DNA of 64,000 nt, taken from assembly GCF_019793465.1 (NCBI RefSeq), contig NZ_JAILYJ010000003.1, forward strand, positions 186,001 through 250,000, read 5' to 3'. Each line of letters opens with the position of its first letter. Position 1 is the first letter of the stretch. Under the pieces are notes generated by a model. That model had not been told where the DNA came from. It saw only the letters and a list, made by a program, of their open reading frames with translations, and searched no databases. Both the position numbers and the translations under genes were made by a program. This DNA is from Rhizobium croatiense (GTDB taxonomy: Bacteria; Pseudomonadota; Alphaproteobacteria; Rhizobiales; Rhizobiaceae). This document shows positions 7,362-16,532 of the stretch, piece after piece.

Positions 7362-8444
7362 ATGGACAACAGAGTGTCCGCGGGCGCCGCGGCAAATGCG
7401 TTCGAGCGTGCCCGGTTCACCGGCACGGCTTCGGAATATTTCGGCATCTGGATCGTCAACGTCCTTTTGACGATCGTAACGCTCGGCATCTATTCAGCCT
7501 GGGCGAAAGTGCGGCGCAATCGTTATTTCTACGGCAACACCGTCGTACTCGGCCGCGCTTTCGAATATCACGCAAGCGGCATGCAGATATTCATCGGCCG
7601 CCTGATCGTGTTCGCCTTCATCGTGGTGGCCAACATTCTGGCGGCGATTCATCCGCTGTTCTCGGTCGTGACCACGATCCTTGTGCTGATCACGCTCCCC
7701 TGGTTGATCGTCAGAGGCCTTCGCTTCAATGCCCGCGTGACCAGCTACCGCAACGTGCGATTTGATTTCACCGGCACCGCTGGCGGCGCCTTCGTCTGCG
7801 TGATGCTCGGAAGCCTCGTCGCTTTCCTGTCGCTGGGATTGCTTGCACCCTTCGCCAGCCGGTGGCTCAACCGCTATGTTTTCAACAATCTCCGCTACGG
7901 CAATCGGCCTTTCGAGACCGATCCCAAGATCGGCGCGCTCTACCGCGCGCTTCTCATCCCGGCCCTGATGGTCGTGCTGGGCCTGGTCGTTCTCGCCGGC
8001 TTGGTTGCGATCGCGGTCGTCGGGATTCAGGCCAATGACCCCGGCGTAATCGAGCATGACGCCGCTATGTTAATGATAGTGTCGGGAATGTATCTTGTCG
8101 TTTTCGGCCTCATCATCGTCTATGGCCTTGCAGGCCTCATCTATCGGGCAGCCGTCCATAACATCGTCTGGTCGTCGACCCGCATCGACGGCCGGCATCT
8201 CCTGAGAAGCGATCTTTCCCGGGCGCGTTATGCCTGGATCGCCATATCGAACGTTGTGGTGACGATGCTCACCCTCGGCCTGATGCGCCCCTGGGCGGCG
8301 GTTCGCCTGGCGCGTTATGTCGCCGAGCACACGGCGATTCGCATCGACGGCGAAATCGGCGAGGTCTTTACGCAGTTTCAAACGGCTGGCGCCGCCGTCG
8401 GTGCGGAATATATGAGCATGGAAGGGATCGATTTTGGTTTCTGA
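7362..8444 (+). CDS. DUF898 (YjgN) family inner-membrane protein
   Basis: The 360-aa protein has several hydrophobic segments (for example IVNVLLTIVTLGIYSAWAKV, about 28-47) and the repeated YjgN hallmark 'TLGIYSAWAKVRRNRYFY', repeated near the C-terminus as TLGLMRPWAAVRLARYVAEH. The internal duplication is characteristic of DUF898, a family of unknown function. Its stop codon overlaps the start of the M48 peptidase gene; YjgN and an M48 protease next to each other suggest a joint membrane quality-control role, which is inferred. The ribosome-binding site is weak (GGGGGAAC). Confidence 0.88.
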   Translation: MDNRVSAGAAANAFERARFTGTASEYFGIWIVNVLLTIVTLGIYSAWAKVRRNRYFYGNTVVLGRAFEYHASGMQIFIGRLIVFAFIVVANILAAIHPLFSVVTTILVLITLPWLIVRGLRFNARVTSYRNVRFDFTGTAGGAFVCVMLGSLVAFLSLGLLAPFASRWLNRYVFNNLRYGNRPFETDPKIGALYRALLIPALMVVLGLVVLAGLVAIAVVGIQANDPGVIEHDAAMLMIVSGMYLVVFGLIIVYGLAGLIYRAAVHNIVWSSTRIDGRHLLRSDLSRARYAWIAISNVVVTMLTLGLMRPWAAVRLARYVAEHTAIRIDGEIGEVFTQFQTAGAAVGAEYMSMEGIDFGF

Positions 8445-9483
8445 TGCAGACATCATCGCGAGAGGGGAATGGTATCCGCCGCACTCGAGCGGCTCCGTTC
8501 CCGCCCGCCTGCTGTCGCGCGGGGGGCGCCTGCTCGCCGTAACCGAAGAGGATGTCGCTCTTTCGGATAGCGCGGCCGGAGGGGTCTCCTTCACTCCGCG
8601 CGTCGGGTCGATCCCCCGACGCGCCATCTTTGCCGACGGCTCGATCTTCGAGAGTGGCGAGAATGATGCCATCGACGCCTTTCTTGGCGGCGGCGGAAGA
8701 AGCGGCTGGGTGCATCGGCTGGAGGAATTTCATCCCCGCATCTTCGTCTTCGCGGTCGCGGTTGTTCTGCTTGCCGTCGCAATTTATCGTTACGCGCTGC
8801 CGGCGCTCGTCGAAGTCGCCATCTTCGTGACACCGCCTGTGGTCTCCGAAGCGATGTCCCGTGGCGCTCTCAATACGCTGGATGCGACGGCGCTGTCCCC
8901 CAGCCATCTGACGGTCGCCCGGCAGGCCGAAATCGCCGGCCGCTTTAACCAAGTGGCTGCCAGTGCCGACGGTGGTGCTAACCGTTATGTGCTGAATTTC
9001 CGTGATGGCGGTCTGATCGGTCCCAATGCTTTCGCGCTTCCCGATGGCAATATCGTCATTACCGACCAGTTGATCGAACTGGCGGATGGCGATGACGAGA
9101 TGATAACCGGCGTTCTCGCTCACGAGCTCGGTCATGTCGAATATAAGCACAGCCTCAGGCAGCTCTATCGCGCCGCAGGTGTGGCCGGCCTCGTCATGCT
9201 GATTGCCGGCGATGTCGGCTCCGGTGTCGAGGATATCCTGACGCAGGGCGGCGGCCTGCTTGCATTGTCCTATTCACGCAGTGCAGAGGCCGAGGCCGAC
9301 CGGCGCTCGGTGGAACTGATGCGCAAGGCCGGCTTGGATCCAGTTGCGATCGCTCGTTTTTTTGATCTCCTGGAAACGAAACTAGGGGATCATTCCGGAA
9401 CCAGCATGCTCTCGACCCATCCAGGCACCCCGGATCGCAAGCAGGCCATCCTCGACTATAATGAGACCCTGCAGCGGAATTGA
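8434..9483 (+). CDS. M48-family membrane metallopeptidase, TTG start
   Basis: The 349-aa protein has a soluble N-terminal part, one membrane segment (about 108-130, FVFAVAVVLLAVAIYRYALP) and an M48 peptidase domain with zinc motif HELGH at 230-234 and the downstream Glu/Asp cluster SAEAEADRRS (about 282-291). The start is TTG 8434, preceded by GAAGGG at 7 nt; it overlaps the end of the DUF898 gene by 11 bases, so translation is probably coupled. It resembles BepA/LoiP/HtpX-like proteases that degrade misfolded envelope proteins. The N-terminal 100 residues do not match the classical enzymes and may be specific to this pairing. Confidence 0.88.
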   Translation: MVSDADIIARGEWYPPHSSGSVPARLLSRGGRLLAVTEEDVALSDSAAGGVSFTPRVGSIPRRAIFADGSIFESGENDAIDAFLGGGGRSGWVHRLEEFHPRIFVFAVAVVLLAVAIYRYALPALVEVAIFVTPPVVSEAMSRGALNTLDATALSPSHLTVARQAEIAGRFNQVAASADGGANRYVLNFRDGGLIGPNAFALPDGNIVITDQLIELADGDDEMITGVLAHELGHVEYKHSLRQLYRAAGVAGLVMLIAGDVGSGVEDILTQGGGLLALSYSRSAEAEADRRSVELMRKAGLDPVAIARFFDLLETKLGDHSGTSMLSTHPGTPDRKQAILDYNETLQRN

Positions 9484-9508
9484 CGTCGCGGCATTTGACC
9501 TCATAAGC

Positions 9509-9523
9509 TGAATGCGAATTTCA
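9509..9523. promoter_or_regulatory. Iron-responsive operator (IRO), TGA-N9-TCA
   Basis: TGAATGCGAATTTCA matches exactly the TGA-N9-TCA consensus described for RirA-regulated rhizobial promoters. It lies 11 bp upstream of the rirA -35 box, which suggests autoregulation. Confidence 0.55.
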
Positions 9524-9533
9524 TATTTTGGAA

Positions 9534-9562
9534 TTGTTCAAAACTACCAAACCGCCTATATA
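9534..9562 (+). promoter_or_regulatory. Probable rirA promoter
   Basis: TTGTTC (9534-9539) and TATATA (9557-9562) are spaced 17 bp apart and end about 31 bp before the rirA ATG. AGGAGA supplies the ribosome-binding site. Confidence 0.5.
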
Positions 9563-9593
9563 GGTCTGAACAGGCACGAGTCAGGAGAATGGC

Positions 9594-10076
9594 ATGCGGT
9601 TGACGAAGCAGACCAACTATGCGGTTCGCATGTTGATGTATTGTGCTGCCAACGACGGGCACCTCAGCCGGATTCCGGAAATCGCCAAGGCTTACGGCGT
9701 TTCCGAGCTCTTTCTTTTCAAGATCCTTCAGCCCCTGAACAAGGCAGGTCTGGTCGAGACCGTGCGCGGCCGCAACGGCGGCGTGCGCTTGGGCAAGCCG
9801 GCGGCCGACATCACGCTCTTCGACGTGGTGCGGGTCACGGAAGACAGTTTCGCCATGGCCGAATGCTTCGAGGATGACGGCGTGGTCGAATGCCCGCTGG
9901 TCGACAGCTGCGGCCTGAATTCGGCGCTGCGCAAGGCGCTCAACGCCTTCTTCGCCGTGCTTTCGGAATATACCATCGACGATCTCGTCAAGGCGCGTCC
10001 GCAGATCAATTTCCTTCTTGGACTGACCGGCGAGCAGGACTATCGCAAGCCCGCGATCGTCGTCCCGGCCGCCTGA
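9594..10076 (+). CDS. rirA: Rrf2-family iron-responsive regulator RirA
   Basis: The 160-aa protein begins MRLTKQTNYAVRMLMYCAAN, with the Rrf2 winged helix in residues 1-65 (recognition helix around VSELFLFKILQPLNKAGLV). It carries three Cys at 91, 100 and 106 (ECFEDDGVVECPLVDSC), as expected for binding an Fe-S cluster. In Rhizobium, RirA represses iron uptake genes when iron is plentiful and replaces Fur in that role. The gene is single, flanked by its own IRO-bearing promoter and a terminator, and precedes dpp as I recall from S. meliloti. Confidence 0.93.
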   Translation: MRLTKQTNYAVRMLMYCAANDGHLSRIPEIAKAYGVSELFLFKILQPLNKAGLVETVRGRNGGVRLGKPAADITLFDVVRVTEDSFAMAECFEDDGVVECPLVDSCGLNSALRKALNAFFAVLSEYTIDDLVKARPQINFLLGLTGEQDYRKPAIVVPAA

Positions 10077-10098
10077 ATTCACAGCAGAACAGACTTGT

Positions 10099-10134
10099 AA
10101 AACCGCGGTTGCCCCGGCAGCCGCGGTTTTTGTT
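10099..10134 (+). terminator. Rho-independent terminator after rirA
   Basis: AAAACCGCGG (10099-10108) pairs with CCGCGGTTTT (10121-10130), giving a 10-bp stem with a 12-nt loop, followed by TTGTTT. Confidence 0.88.
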
Positions 10135-10236
10135 TGCGGCGTTTTCGCCGGGCTCGCGGACGCGGGAAACGGTCATTATGCGCAGCTGAGGGGGTGCAAT
10201 ATCCAAAATGCGACGAAATTCCGCTGGTTTTTATCC

Positions 10237-10303
10237 AAATATTTCCAATTGAGGCTGATTTTTGACCGAAAATTTCTAAAATTGTCCAACTGGAAAAATT
10301 TTC
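10237..10303. promoter_or_regulatory. Phased A/T palindromes upstream of dppA (candidate regulator sites)
   Basis: The 335-bp gap before dppA holds the rirA terminator and an AT-rich stretch with three small palindromes: AAATATTT (10237-10244), GAAAATTTC (10268-10276) and GAAAAATTTTC (10293-10303), with centres about 31 and 26 bp apart. Such phased AT palindromes resemble Lrp/AsnC-type sites. I could not assign a convincing -35/-10. No gene is visible in the gap. Confidence 0.35.
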
Positions 10304-10411
10304 TCCGTAGCCCGTTGCTTTCAGTAGATAAATGTCGTTCCATCGACCGTCGATCGGGATGCCTATCTGCGGTCTCCAGACATCAAAAAAGAACAACCGG
10401 GAAACAATACT

Positions 10412-12007
10412 ATGAAAAAGATCTCTGTCATGCTGGCAGCGACGGCCCTGATTTCGGTCATGGCGACGTCGGCCTGGTCCAAGACCCTTGTTTATTGCTC
10501 CGAGGGCTCGCCGGAAGGCTTCGACCCGAGCCTCTACACGGCAGGGACGACCTTCGACGCGTCGTCGCGCACCGTCTACAGCCGCCTCGTCGAATTCAAG
10601 CACGGCGGCACCGAGATCGAACCCGGTCTGGCCGACAGCTGGAGCGTTTCGGACGATGGCAAGGAATACACCTTCAAGCTTCATCCCGGCGTCAAGTTCC
10701 AGACCACCGACTTCTTCACCCCGACGCGCGATTTCAATGCCGACGATGTCGTATTTTCCTTCGAGCGCCAGTTGAAGTCCGACAATCCGTGGAACAAGTA
10801 TGTCGAGGGCGGCTCCTACGAATATGCCGCTGGCATGGGCTTCCCTGAGCTGATCAAGTCGGTCGAGAAGGTCGATGATCTCACCGTCAAGTTCACGCTC
10901 AACCACCCGGAAGCGCCGTTCCTGGCCGACCTCGCCATGGACTTCGCCTCGATCGTCTCCAAGGAATATGCCGACAAGCTTGCCGCCGACGGCAAGATGG
11001 CGCAGCTGAACCAGCAGCCGCTCGGCACCGGGCCGTTCACTTTCGTCGCCTACCAGCCGGATGCCGTCATCCGTTACAAGGCGAACGAAACCTACTTCAA
11101 GGGCAAGGAAAAGATCGACGATCTGGTGTTCGCTATCACCTCCGACGCTGCGGTGCGCGCGCAGAAGCTGAAGGCCGGTGAGTGCCACCTGATCCCCTAT
11201 CCGAACGCAGCCGATGTTCCGGAACTGAAGAAGGATGAGAACCTGACGGTCCTCGAGCAGCCCGGCCTCAACGTCAGCTACCTCGCCTACAACACGCAGA
11301 TGGCTCCCTTCGATAAGCCGGAGGTTCGCCGCGCACTCAATATGGCGATCAACAAGCAGGCGATCGTCGACGCCGTCTTCCAGGGTGCGGCCACCGTTGC
11401 CAAGAACCCAATCCCGCCGACCATGTGGTCCTATAACGACGCCGTTCAGGACGAAAAATACGATCCTGATGCAGCCAAGAAGGCTCTTGCCGATGCTGGC
11501 GTCAAGGATCTCAGCATGAAAGTCTGGGCGATGCCGGTGTCGCGTCCCTACATGCTGAACGCGCGCCGTGCCGCTGAACTGATCCAGGCCGATTTCGCCA
11601 AGATCGGCGTCAAGGTCGAGATCGTTACCCATGAATGGGCCGAATATTTGAAGCTCTCTTCCGACGTGAAGCGCGACGGCGCCGTCATCCTCGGCTGGAC
11701 CGGCGACAACGGCGACCCTGACAACTTCATGGATACGCTGCTCGGTTGCGATGCCGTCGGCGGCAACAATCGCGCCCAGTGGTGCAACAAGGAATATGAC
11801 GACCTGATGACCAAGGCCAAGCTGACTGCCGATGTCGGCGAGCGCACCAAGGCCTATGAGCAGGCCCAGCTGATCTTCAAGAAGGAAGCCCCGTGGGCGA
11901 CCCTCGATCACTCGCTCGTCTTCGTTCCGATGAGCAAGAAGGTATCCGGCTTCCACATGGACCCGCTAGGCATTCACCGCTTCGACGGCGTCGACGTATC
12001 CGAATAG
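10412..12007 (+). CDS. dppA: Periplasmic dipeptide-binding protein of an ABC transporter
   Basis: The 531-aa protein has a classical signal peptide (MKKISVMLAATALISVMATS, cleavage around residue 24 after AWS) and the SBP_bac_5 fold: KTLVYCSEGSPEGFDPSLYT, PGLADSWSVSDDGKEYTFKL and the family motif EVRRALNMAINKQAIVDAVF. It captures di- or oligopeptides in the periplasm for the DppBCDF permease encoded downstream. GGGAAAC is a modest ribosome-binding site 8 nt before the ATG. A strong hairpin separates it from dppB, probably to make the binding protein more abundant than the membrane parts. Confidence 0.94.
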   Translation: MKKISVMLAATALISVMATSAWSKTLVYCSEGSPEGFDPSLYTAGTTFDASSRTVYSRLVEFKHGGTEIEPGLADSWSVSDDGKEYTFKLHPGVKFQTTDFFTPTRDFNADDVVFSFERQLKSDNPWNKYVEGGSYEYAAGMGFPELIKSVEKVDDLTVKFTLNHPEAPFLADLAMDFASIVSKEYADKLAADGKMAQLNQQPLGTGPFTFVAYQPDAVIRYKANETYFKGKEKIDDLVFAITSDAAVRAQKLKAGECHLIPYPNAADVPELKKDENLTVLEQPGLNVSYLAYNTQMAPFDKPEVRRALNMAINKQAIVDAVFQGAATVAKNPIPPTMWSYNDAVQDEKYDPDAAKKALADAGVKDLSMKVWAMPVSRPYMLNARRAAELIQADFAKIGVKVEIVTHEWAEYLKLSSDVKRDGAVILGWTGDNGDPDNFMDTLLGCDAVGGNNRAQWCNKEYDDLMTKAKLTADVGERTKAYEQAQLIFKKEAPWATLDHSLVFVPMSKKVSGFHMDPLGIHRFDGVDVSE

Positions 12008-12046
12008 CAAGAATAATGTAAGAATGCCCGGCAGAGCTGGGCGCAG

Positions 12047-12075
12047 CCGGCGGTCAGGCACCCCCTGACCGCCGG
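12047..12075 (+). other. Intergenic mRNA hairpin between dppA and dppB
   Basis: CCGGCGGTCAGG (12047-12058) is a perfect 12-bp inverted match to CCTGACCGCCGG (12064-12075) with loop CACCC and no T-run. Hairpins of this kind after a binding-protein gene usually protect the upstream mRNA from 3' exonucleases and cause partial termination. Confidence 0.75.
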
Positions 12076-12094
12076 AAACTATTGGACATCTGCC

Positions 12095-13099
12095 ATGTTG
12101 CGTTTTTTCATCGGCCGCCTTGCGGTGCTGATCCCGACATTCCTCGGCGTTTCCCTCATTGCCTTCTCGTTCATCCGCATGCTCCCCGGCGATCCCGTCA
12201 TGCTTCTGTCCGGTGAACGTGTCATGGCGCCGGAACGGCACGCCCAGATCATGCACGATCTCGGTTTCGACCGGCCCATGTATGTGCAGTATTTCGATTA
12301 TCTCGGAAAGGTGTTGCAAGGCGATCTCGGAACCTCGATCGTCACCAAGCGGCCCGTTCTCGGCGAATTCCTGACGCTGTTTCCGGCGACACTCGAACTT
12401 TCCTTCTGTGCCATCATGCTCGCCGTCTGTCTTGGCGTGCCCGCCGGCATCTTTGCCGCCGTCAAGCGAGGCACCTGGTTCGATCAGAGCGTGATGGGTA
12501 TTGCCCTGATCGGCTATTCCATGCCGATTTTCTGGTGGGGCCTACTGCTGATCATTTTCTTCTCCGGCTACCTCGGCTGGACGCCTGTTTCGGGCCGCAT
12601 CTCGCTGATGTATTTCTTCAAACCGGTCACCGGCTTCATGCTGATCGACAGCCTGCTGTCGGGCCAGAAGGGGGCGTTTTCCTCGGCTGTCAGCTATCTC
12701 ATCCTTCCGACAATCGTGCTGGCCACCATCCCGCTTGCCGTCATCGCCCGCCAGACGCGCTCGGCGATGCTCGAGGTTCTGGGCGAGGACTACGTCCGCA
12801 CGGCTCGCTCGAAAGGTTTAAAGCCGTTGCGCGTCGTCGGCGTGCATGCGCTGCGCAACGCGATGATCCCCGTCATCACCACGATCGGCCTGCAGATCGG
12901 CGTTCTTCTTGCCGGCGCCATCCTCACCGAGACGATCTTCTCCTGGCCGGGCATCGGCAAATGGATGGTCGATTCGGTGTTCAAGCGCGATTACGCCGTG
13001 GTTCAGGGCGGTCTTCTGCTGATCGCCGGCGTCATCATGCTGGTCAATCTGATTGTTGATGTTCTCTACGGCTTCATCAATCCGCGTATTCGTCACTAG
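12095..13099 (+). CDS. dppB: Dipeptide ABC transporter permease DppB
   Basis: The 334-aa inner-membrane protein has about six hydrophobic segments, starting MLRFFIGRLAVLIPTFLGVS. The cytoplasmic EAA loop is visible (EVLGEDYVRTARSKGLKPLR ... HALRNAMIPVITTIGLQIG, about 228-270), as is the C-terminal signature GAILTETIFSWPGIGKWMVD. It forms the transmembrane pore with DppC. It follows dppA after 87 nt containing the mRNA-stabilising hairpin and precedes dppC by 9 nt. Confidence 0.94.
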   Translation: MLRFFIGRLAVLIPTFLGVSLIAFSFIRMLPGDPVMLLSGERVMAPERHAQIMHDLGFDRPMYVQYFDYLGKVLQGDLGTSIVTKRPVLGEFLTLFPATLELSFCAIMLAVCLGVPAGIFAAVKRGTWFDQSVMGIALIGYSMPIFWWGLLLIIFFSGYLGWTPVSGRISLMYFFKPVTGFMLIDSLLSGQKGAFSSAVSYLILPTIVLATIPLAVIARQTRSAMLEVLGEDYVRTARSKGLKPLRVVGVHALRNAMIPVITTIGLQIGVLLAGAILTETIFSWPGIGKWMVDSVFKRDYAVVQGGLLLIAGVIMLVNLIVDVLYGFINPRIRH

Positions 13100-13108
13100 G
13101 AGCGGTCC

Positions 13109-13999
13109 ATGAGCACGGTCACCGTCAAAACCGGCCAGCCATCCGCTCTTGCGGAGTTCTGGCATTACTTCTCCCGCAACAAGGGCGCCGTCATCGGCCT
13201 CGTTGTTTTCGTCATCATTCTCGTCGTTGCGATTTTCGCTCCGGTCTTCGCGCCGCATGCGCCGAACGAGCAGAACCGTGAGGTGCTGCTCGCTGTGCCT
13301 GCCTGGATGGAGGCCGGCCGTGCCTCCTTTCCACTCGGAACGGATGCCGTCGGCCGCGACATCCTCTCGCGGCTGATCTATGGCGCACGGTTCTCGCTGT
13401 TCATCGGCGTCGTGGTCGTGACAATTTCGGTGGTTTGCGGTGTTTTGATCGGCCTGGTCGCCGGCTATTTCCGCGGCAAGATCGATACGGCGATCATGCG
13501 CCTGATGGATATCATCCTGGCCTTCCCGTCGTTGCTGCTTGCTCTCGTACTGGTCGCCGTGCTGGGGCCTGGCCTGACCAACGCGATGATTGCGATTTCG
13601 CTGGTCAACCAGCCGCATTTCGTGCGGTTGACGCGCGCCTCGGTCATCACGGAGCGTGAGAAGGAATATGTGATCGCCTCGCGTGTCGCCGGTGCGGGCA
13701 CCCTGCGCTTGATGTTCAAGACGATCCTGCCGAACTGTCTTGGGCCGCTGATCGTCCAGGCGACGCTCGCCTTCTCGGCGGCGATCCTCGATGCCGCGGC
13801 CCTCGGCTTCCTCGGCATGGGCGCCCAGCCGCCGACGCCCGAATGGGGCACGATGCTCGCCGAATCCCGCGAGTTCATCTCGCGCGCCTGGTGGGTCGTA
13901 ACATTCCCGGGTCTTGCAATCCTCATCACCGTTCTTGCCATCAACCTGATGGGTGACGGCCTGCGCGATGCGCTTGACCCCAAGCTGAAGAGGTCGTGA
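13109..13999 (+). CDS. dppC: Dipeptide ABC transporter permease DppC
   Basis: The 296-aa permease has the OppC-type N-terminal helix (GAVIGLVVFVIILVVAIFAP), the periplasmic motif FPLGTDAVGRDILSRLIYGA (about 72-91) and an EAA loop (ITEREKEYVIASRVAGAGTL, about 180-199). It pairs with DppB. The stop codon TGA overlaps the ATG of dppD (TGATG), and GGAG lies before its own start. Confidence 0.94.
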   Translation: MSTVTVKTGQPSALAEFWHYFSRNKGAVIGLVVFVIILVVAIFAPVFAPHAPNEQNREVLLAVPAWMEAGRASFPLGTDAVGRDILSRLIYGARFSLFIGVVVVTISVVCGVLIGLVAGYFRGKIDTAIMRLMDIILAFPSLLLALVLVAVLGPGLTNAMIAISLVNQPHFVRLTRASVITEREKEYVIASRVAGAGTLRLMFKTILPNCLGPLIVQATLAFSAAILDAAALGFLGMGAQPPTPEWGTMLAESREFISRAWWVVTFPGLAILITVLAINLMGDGLRDALDPKLKRS

Positions 14000-15011
14000 T
14001 GCCACTTCTCGAAATCGAAAACCTGACTGTCGAATTCCAGACCTCCTCCGGTCTCTTCCGCGCCGTCGACCGCGTCTCGCTCGCCTGCGACAAGGGTGAA
14101 ATCCTCTCCGTCGTTGGCGAATCCGGCTCGGGCAAATCCGTTGCCATGCTGGCCCTGATGGGGCTTTTGCCCTGGACGGCAAAGATCACCGCCGACCGTA
14201 TGCAGTTCGACGGCCAGGATCTGCGCGGCATTTCCGGCCGCCAGCGTCGCAGGATCGTCGGCAAGGACATGGCGATGATCTTCCAGGAGCCGATGTCGAG
14301 CCTTAACCCGTGCTTCACGGTCGGCTTCCAGCTCGGCGAGACCCTGCGCTTCCACATGGGCCTCAATAGGAAGGAGCGTCGCCAACGCTCGATCGAGCTC
14401 TTGAACCTGGTCGGAATTCCGGCGCCGGAGGATCGGCTGTCAAACTTCCCGCACCAGATGTCGGGCGGCATGAGCCAGCGCGTGATGATCGCCATGGCGC
14501 TCGCCTGCAATCCGAAGCTCTTGATCGCCGACGAGCCGACCACCGCGCTCGACGTGACGATCCAGGCGCAGATCCTCGATCTGCTTGTGCGTCTGCAGAA
14601 GGAGCACGGCATGGCGCTGGTGCTGATCACCCATGATATGGGTGTCGTTGCCGAAACCGCCGAGCGCGTGCAGGTGCAATATGCCGGCCAGAAGGTCGAG
14701 GAACAGCCGGTGAAGGCGCTGTTCCGCGATCCGCACCATCCCTATACCGCTGCCCTGCTCGCCGCCCTGCCGGAGCGGGCCAAAGTCGGCCAGCGTCTTC
14801 CCTCGATCGCCGGCGTCGTGCCCGGCCAGCATGGCCGCCCGACAGGCTGTCTGTTCGCGCCGCGCTGTGGCTACGCCACGGTCGAATGCGATCGCGGTGT
14901 CGTGCGCCAGGGGCCGGAGCTCGGGTTGGCACTGTGCAACTATCCTTTGAAGGACGGCAAGCCGCTCGGGCATCCCGGCGTCATGGCCACTGAAACTGCA
15001 GGAGACCTGGT

Positions 15012-15015
<4 letters not shown>
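13999..15015 (+). CDS. dppD: Dipeptide ABC transporter ATP-binding protein DppD
   Basis: The 338-aa ATPase has Walker A GESGSGKS, signature MSGGMSQRVMIAMALACNPK, Walker B LLIADEPTTALD and the oligopeptide-transporter C-terminal domain with Cys-rich segment GCLFAPRCGYATVEC (about 280-294), typical of the Fe-S-binding tail of OppD/DppD. ATG 13999 is preferred over GTG 13996 because it overlaps the dppC stop as TGATG with GAAGAGG upstream. It works as a heterodimer with DppF. Confidence 0.94.
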
Positions 15016-15965
<950 letters not shown>

Positions 15966-15992
15966 GCGGGAAGCCGGAGTCTCGGAGGGATC

Positions 15993-16532
15993 ATGCCGGG
16001 TGAGCGGAGGGAAAGACCCCATGCGATCATCGTCATGGGGGTCAGCGGCTGTGGCAAATCCTCGGTCGGCGAAAAGCTGGCGGAAGCCCTGCACCTCGCC
16101 TTCGTCGAAGGCGATGCGCTGCATCCGACCGCCAATGTCGAGAAGATGTCGAAGGGCATTCCGCTGACCGATGAGGACAGGATGCCCTGGCTCGACCGCA
16201 TCGGCGAAGACATCAAGGCCTCGCTGGAGAAAGGCGAGGGCATCATCGTCTCCTGCTCGGCGCTGAAGCGCATCTATCGCGACAGGCTGCGGGCTGCGGC
16301 CGGCGGCAACCTGTTTTTCGTTTACCTCGAAGGCTCCAAGGCGCTGCTGACCAAACGGATGGGCGAGCGCAAGGGCCATTTCATGCCGGTCTCGCTGCTC
16401 GAAAGCCAGCTGGCGACGCTGGAGGTGCCGACAGCCGAGGCGGGCGTCGTCACCGTCGATATTGACGAGACGGTGGAAGGCATCGCGGCGACGGCCCTGA
16501 AAGCGCTTGCCGCTCTCGGCGTCACGGGTTGA
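15993..16532 (+). CDS. gntK: Gluconokinase
   Basis: The 179-aa P-loop kinase has Walker A GVSGCGKSS (about 16-24), the gluconate-kinase motif FVEGDALHPTANVEKMSKGI (about 37-56) and the lid sequence SCSALKRIYRDRLR. It phosphorylates D-gluconate to 6-phosphogluconate for the Entner-Doudoroff/pentose phosphate routes. It sits 27 nt behind dppF and may be read through from the dpp operon. Its 3' end overlaps the convergent dadA by 11 bases. Confidence 0.93.
   Translation: MPGERRERPHAIIVMGVSGCGKSSVGEKLAEALHLAFVEGDALHPTANVEKMSKGIPLTDEDRMPWLDRIGEDIKASLEKGEGIIVSCSALKRIYRDRLRAAAGGNLFFVYLEGSKALLTKRMGERKGHFMPVSLLESQLATLEVPTAEAGVVTVDIDETVEGIAATALKALAALGVTG

Noticed and set aside
10079..11956. 625-codon minus-strand open frame over dppA
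   Set aside because: Antisense shadow of a high-GC gene; dppA on the plus strand has signal peptide and SBP motifs.
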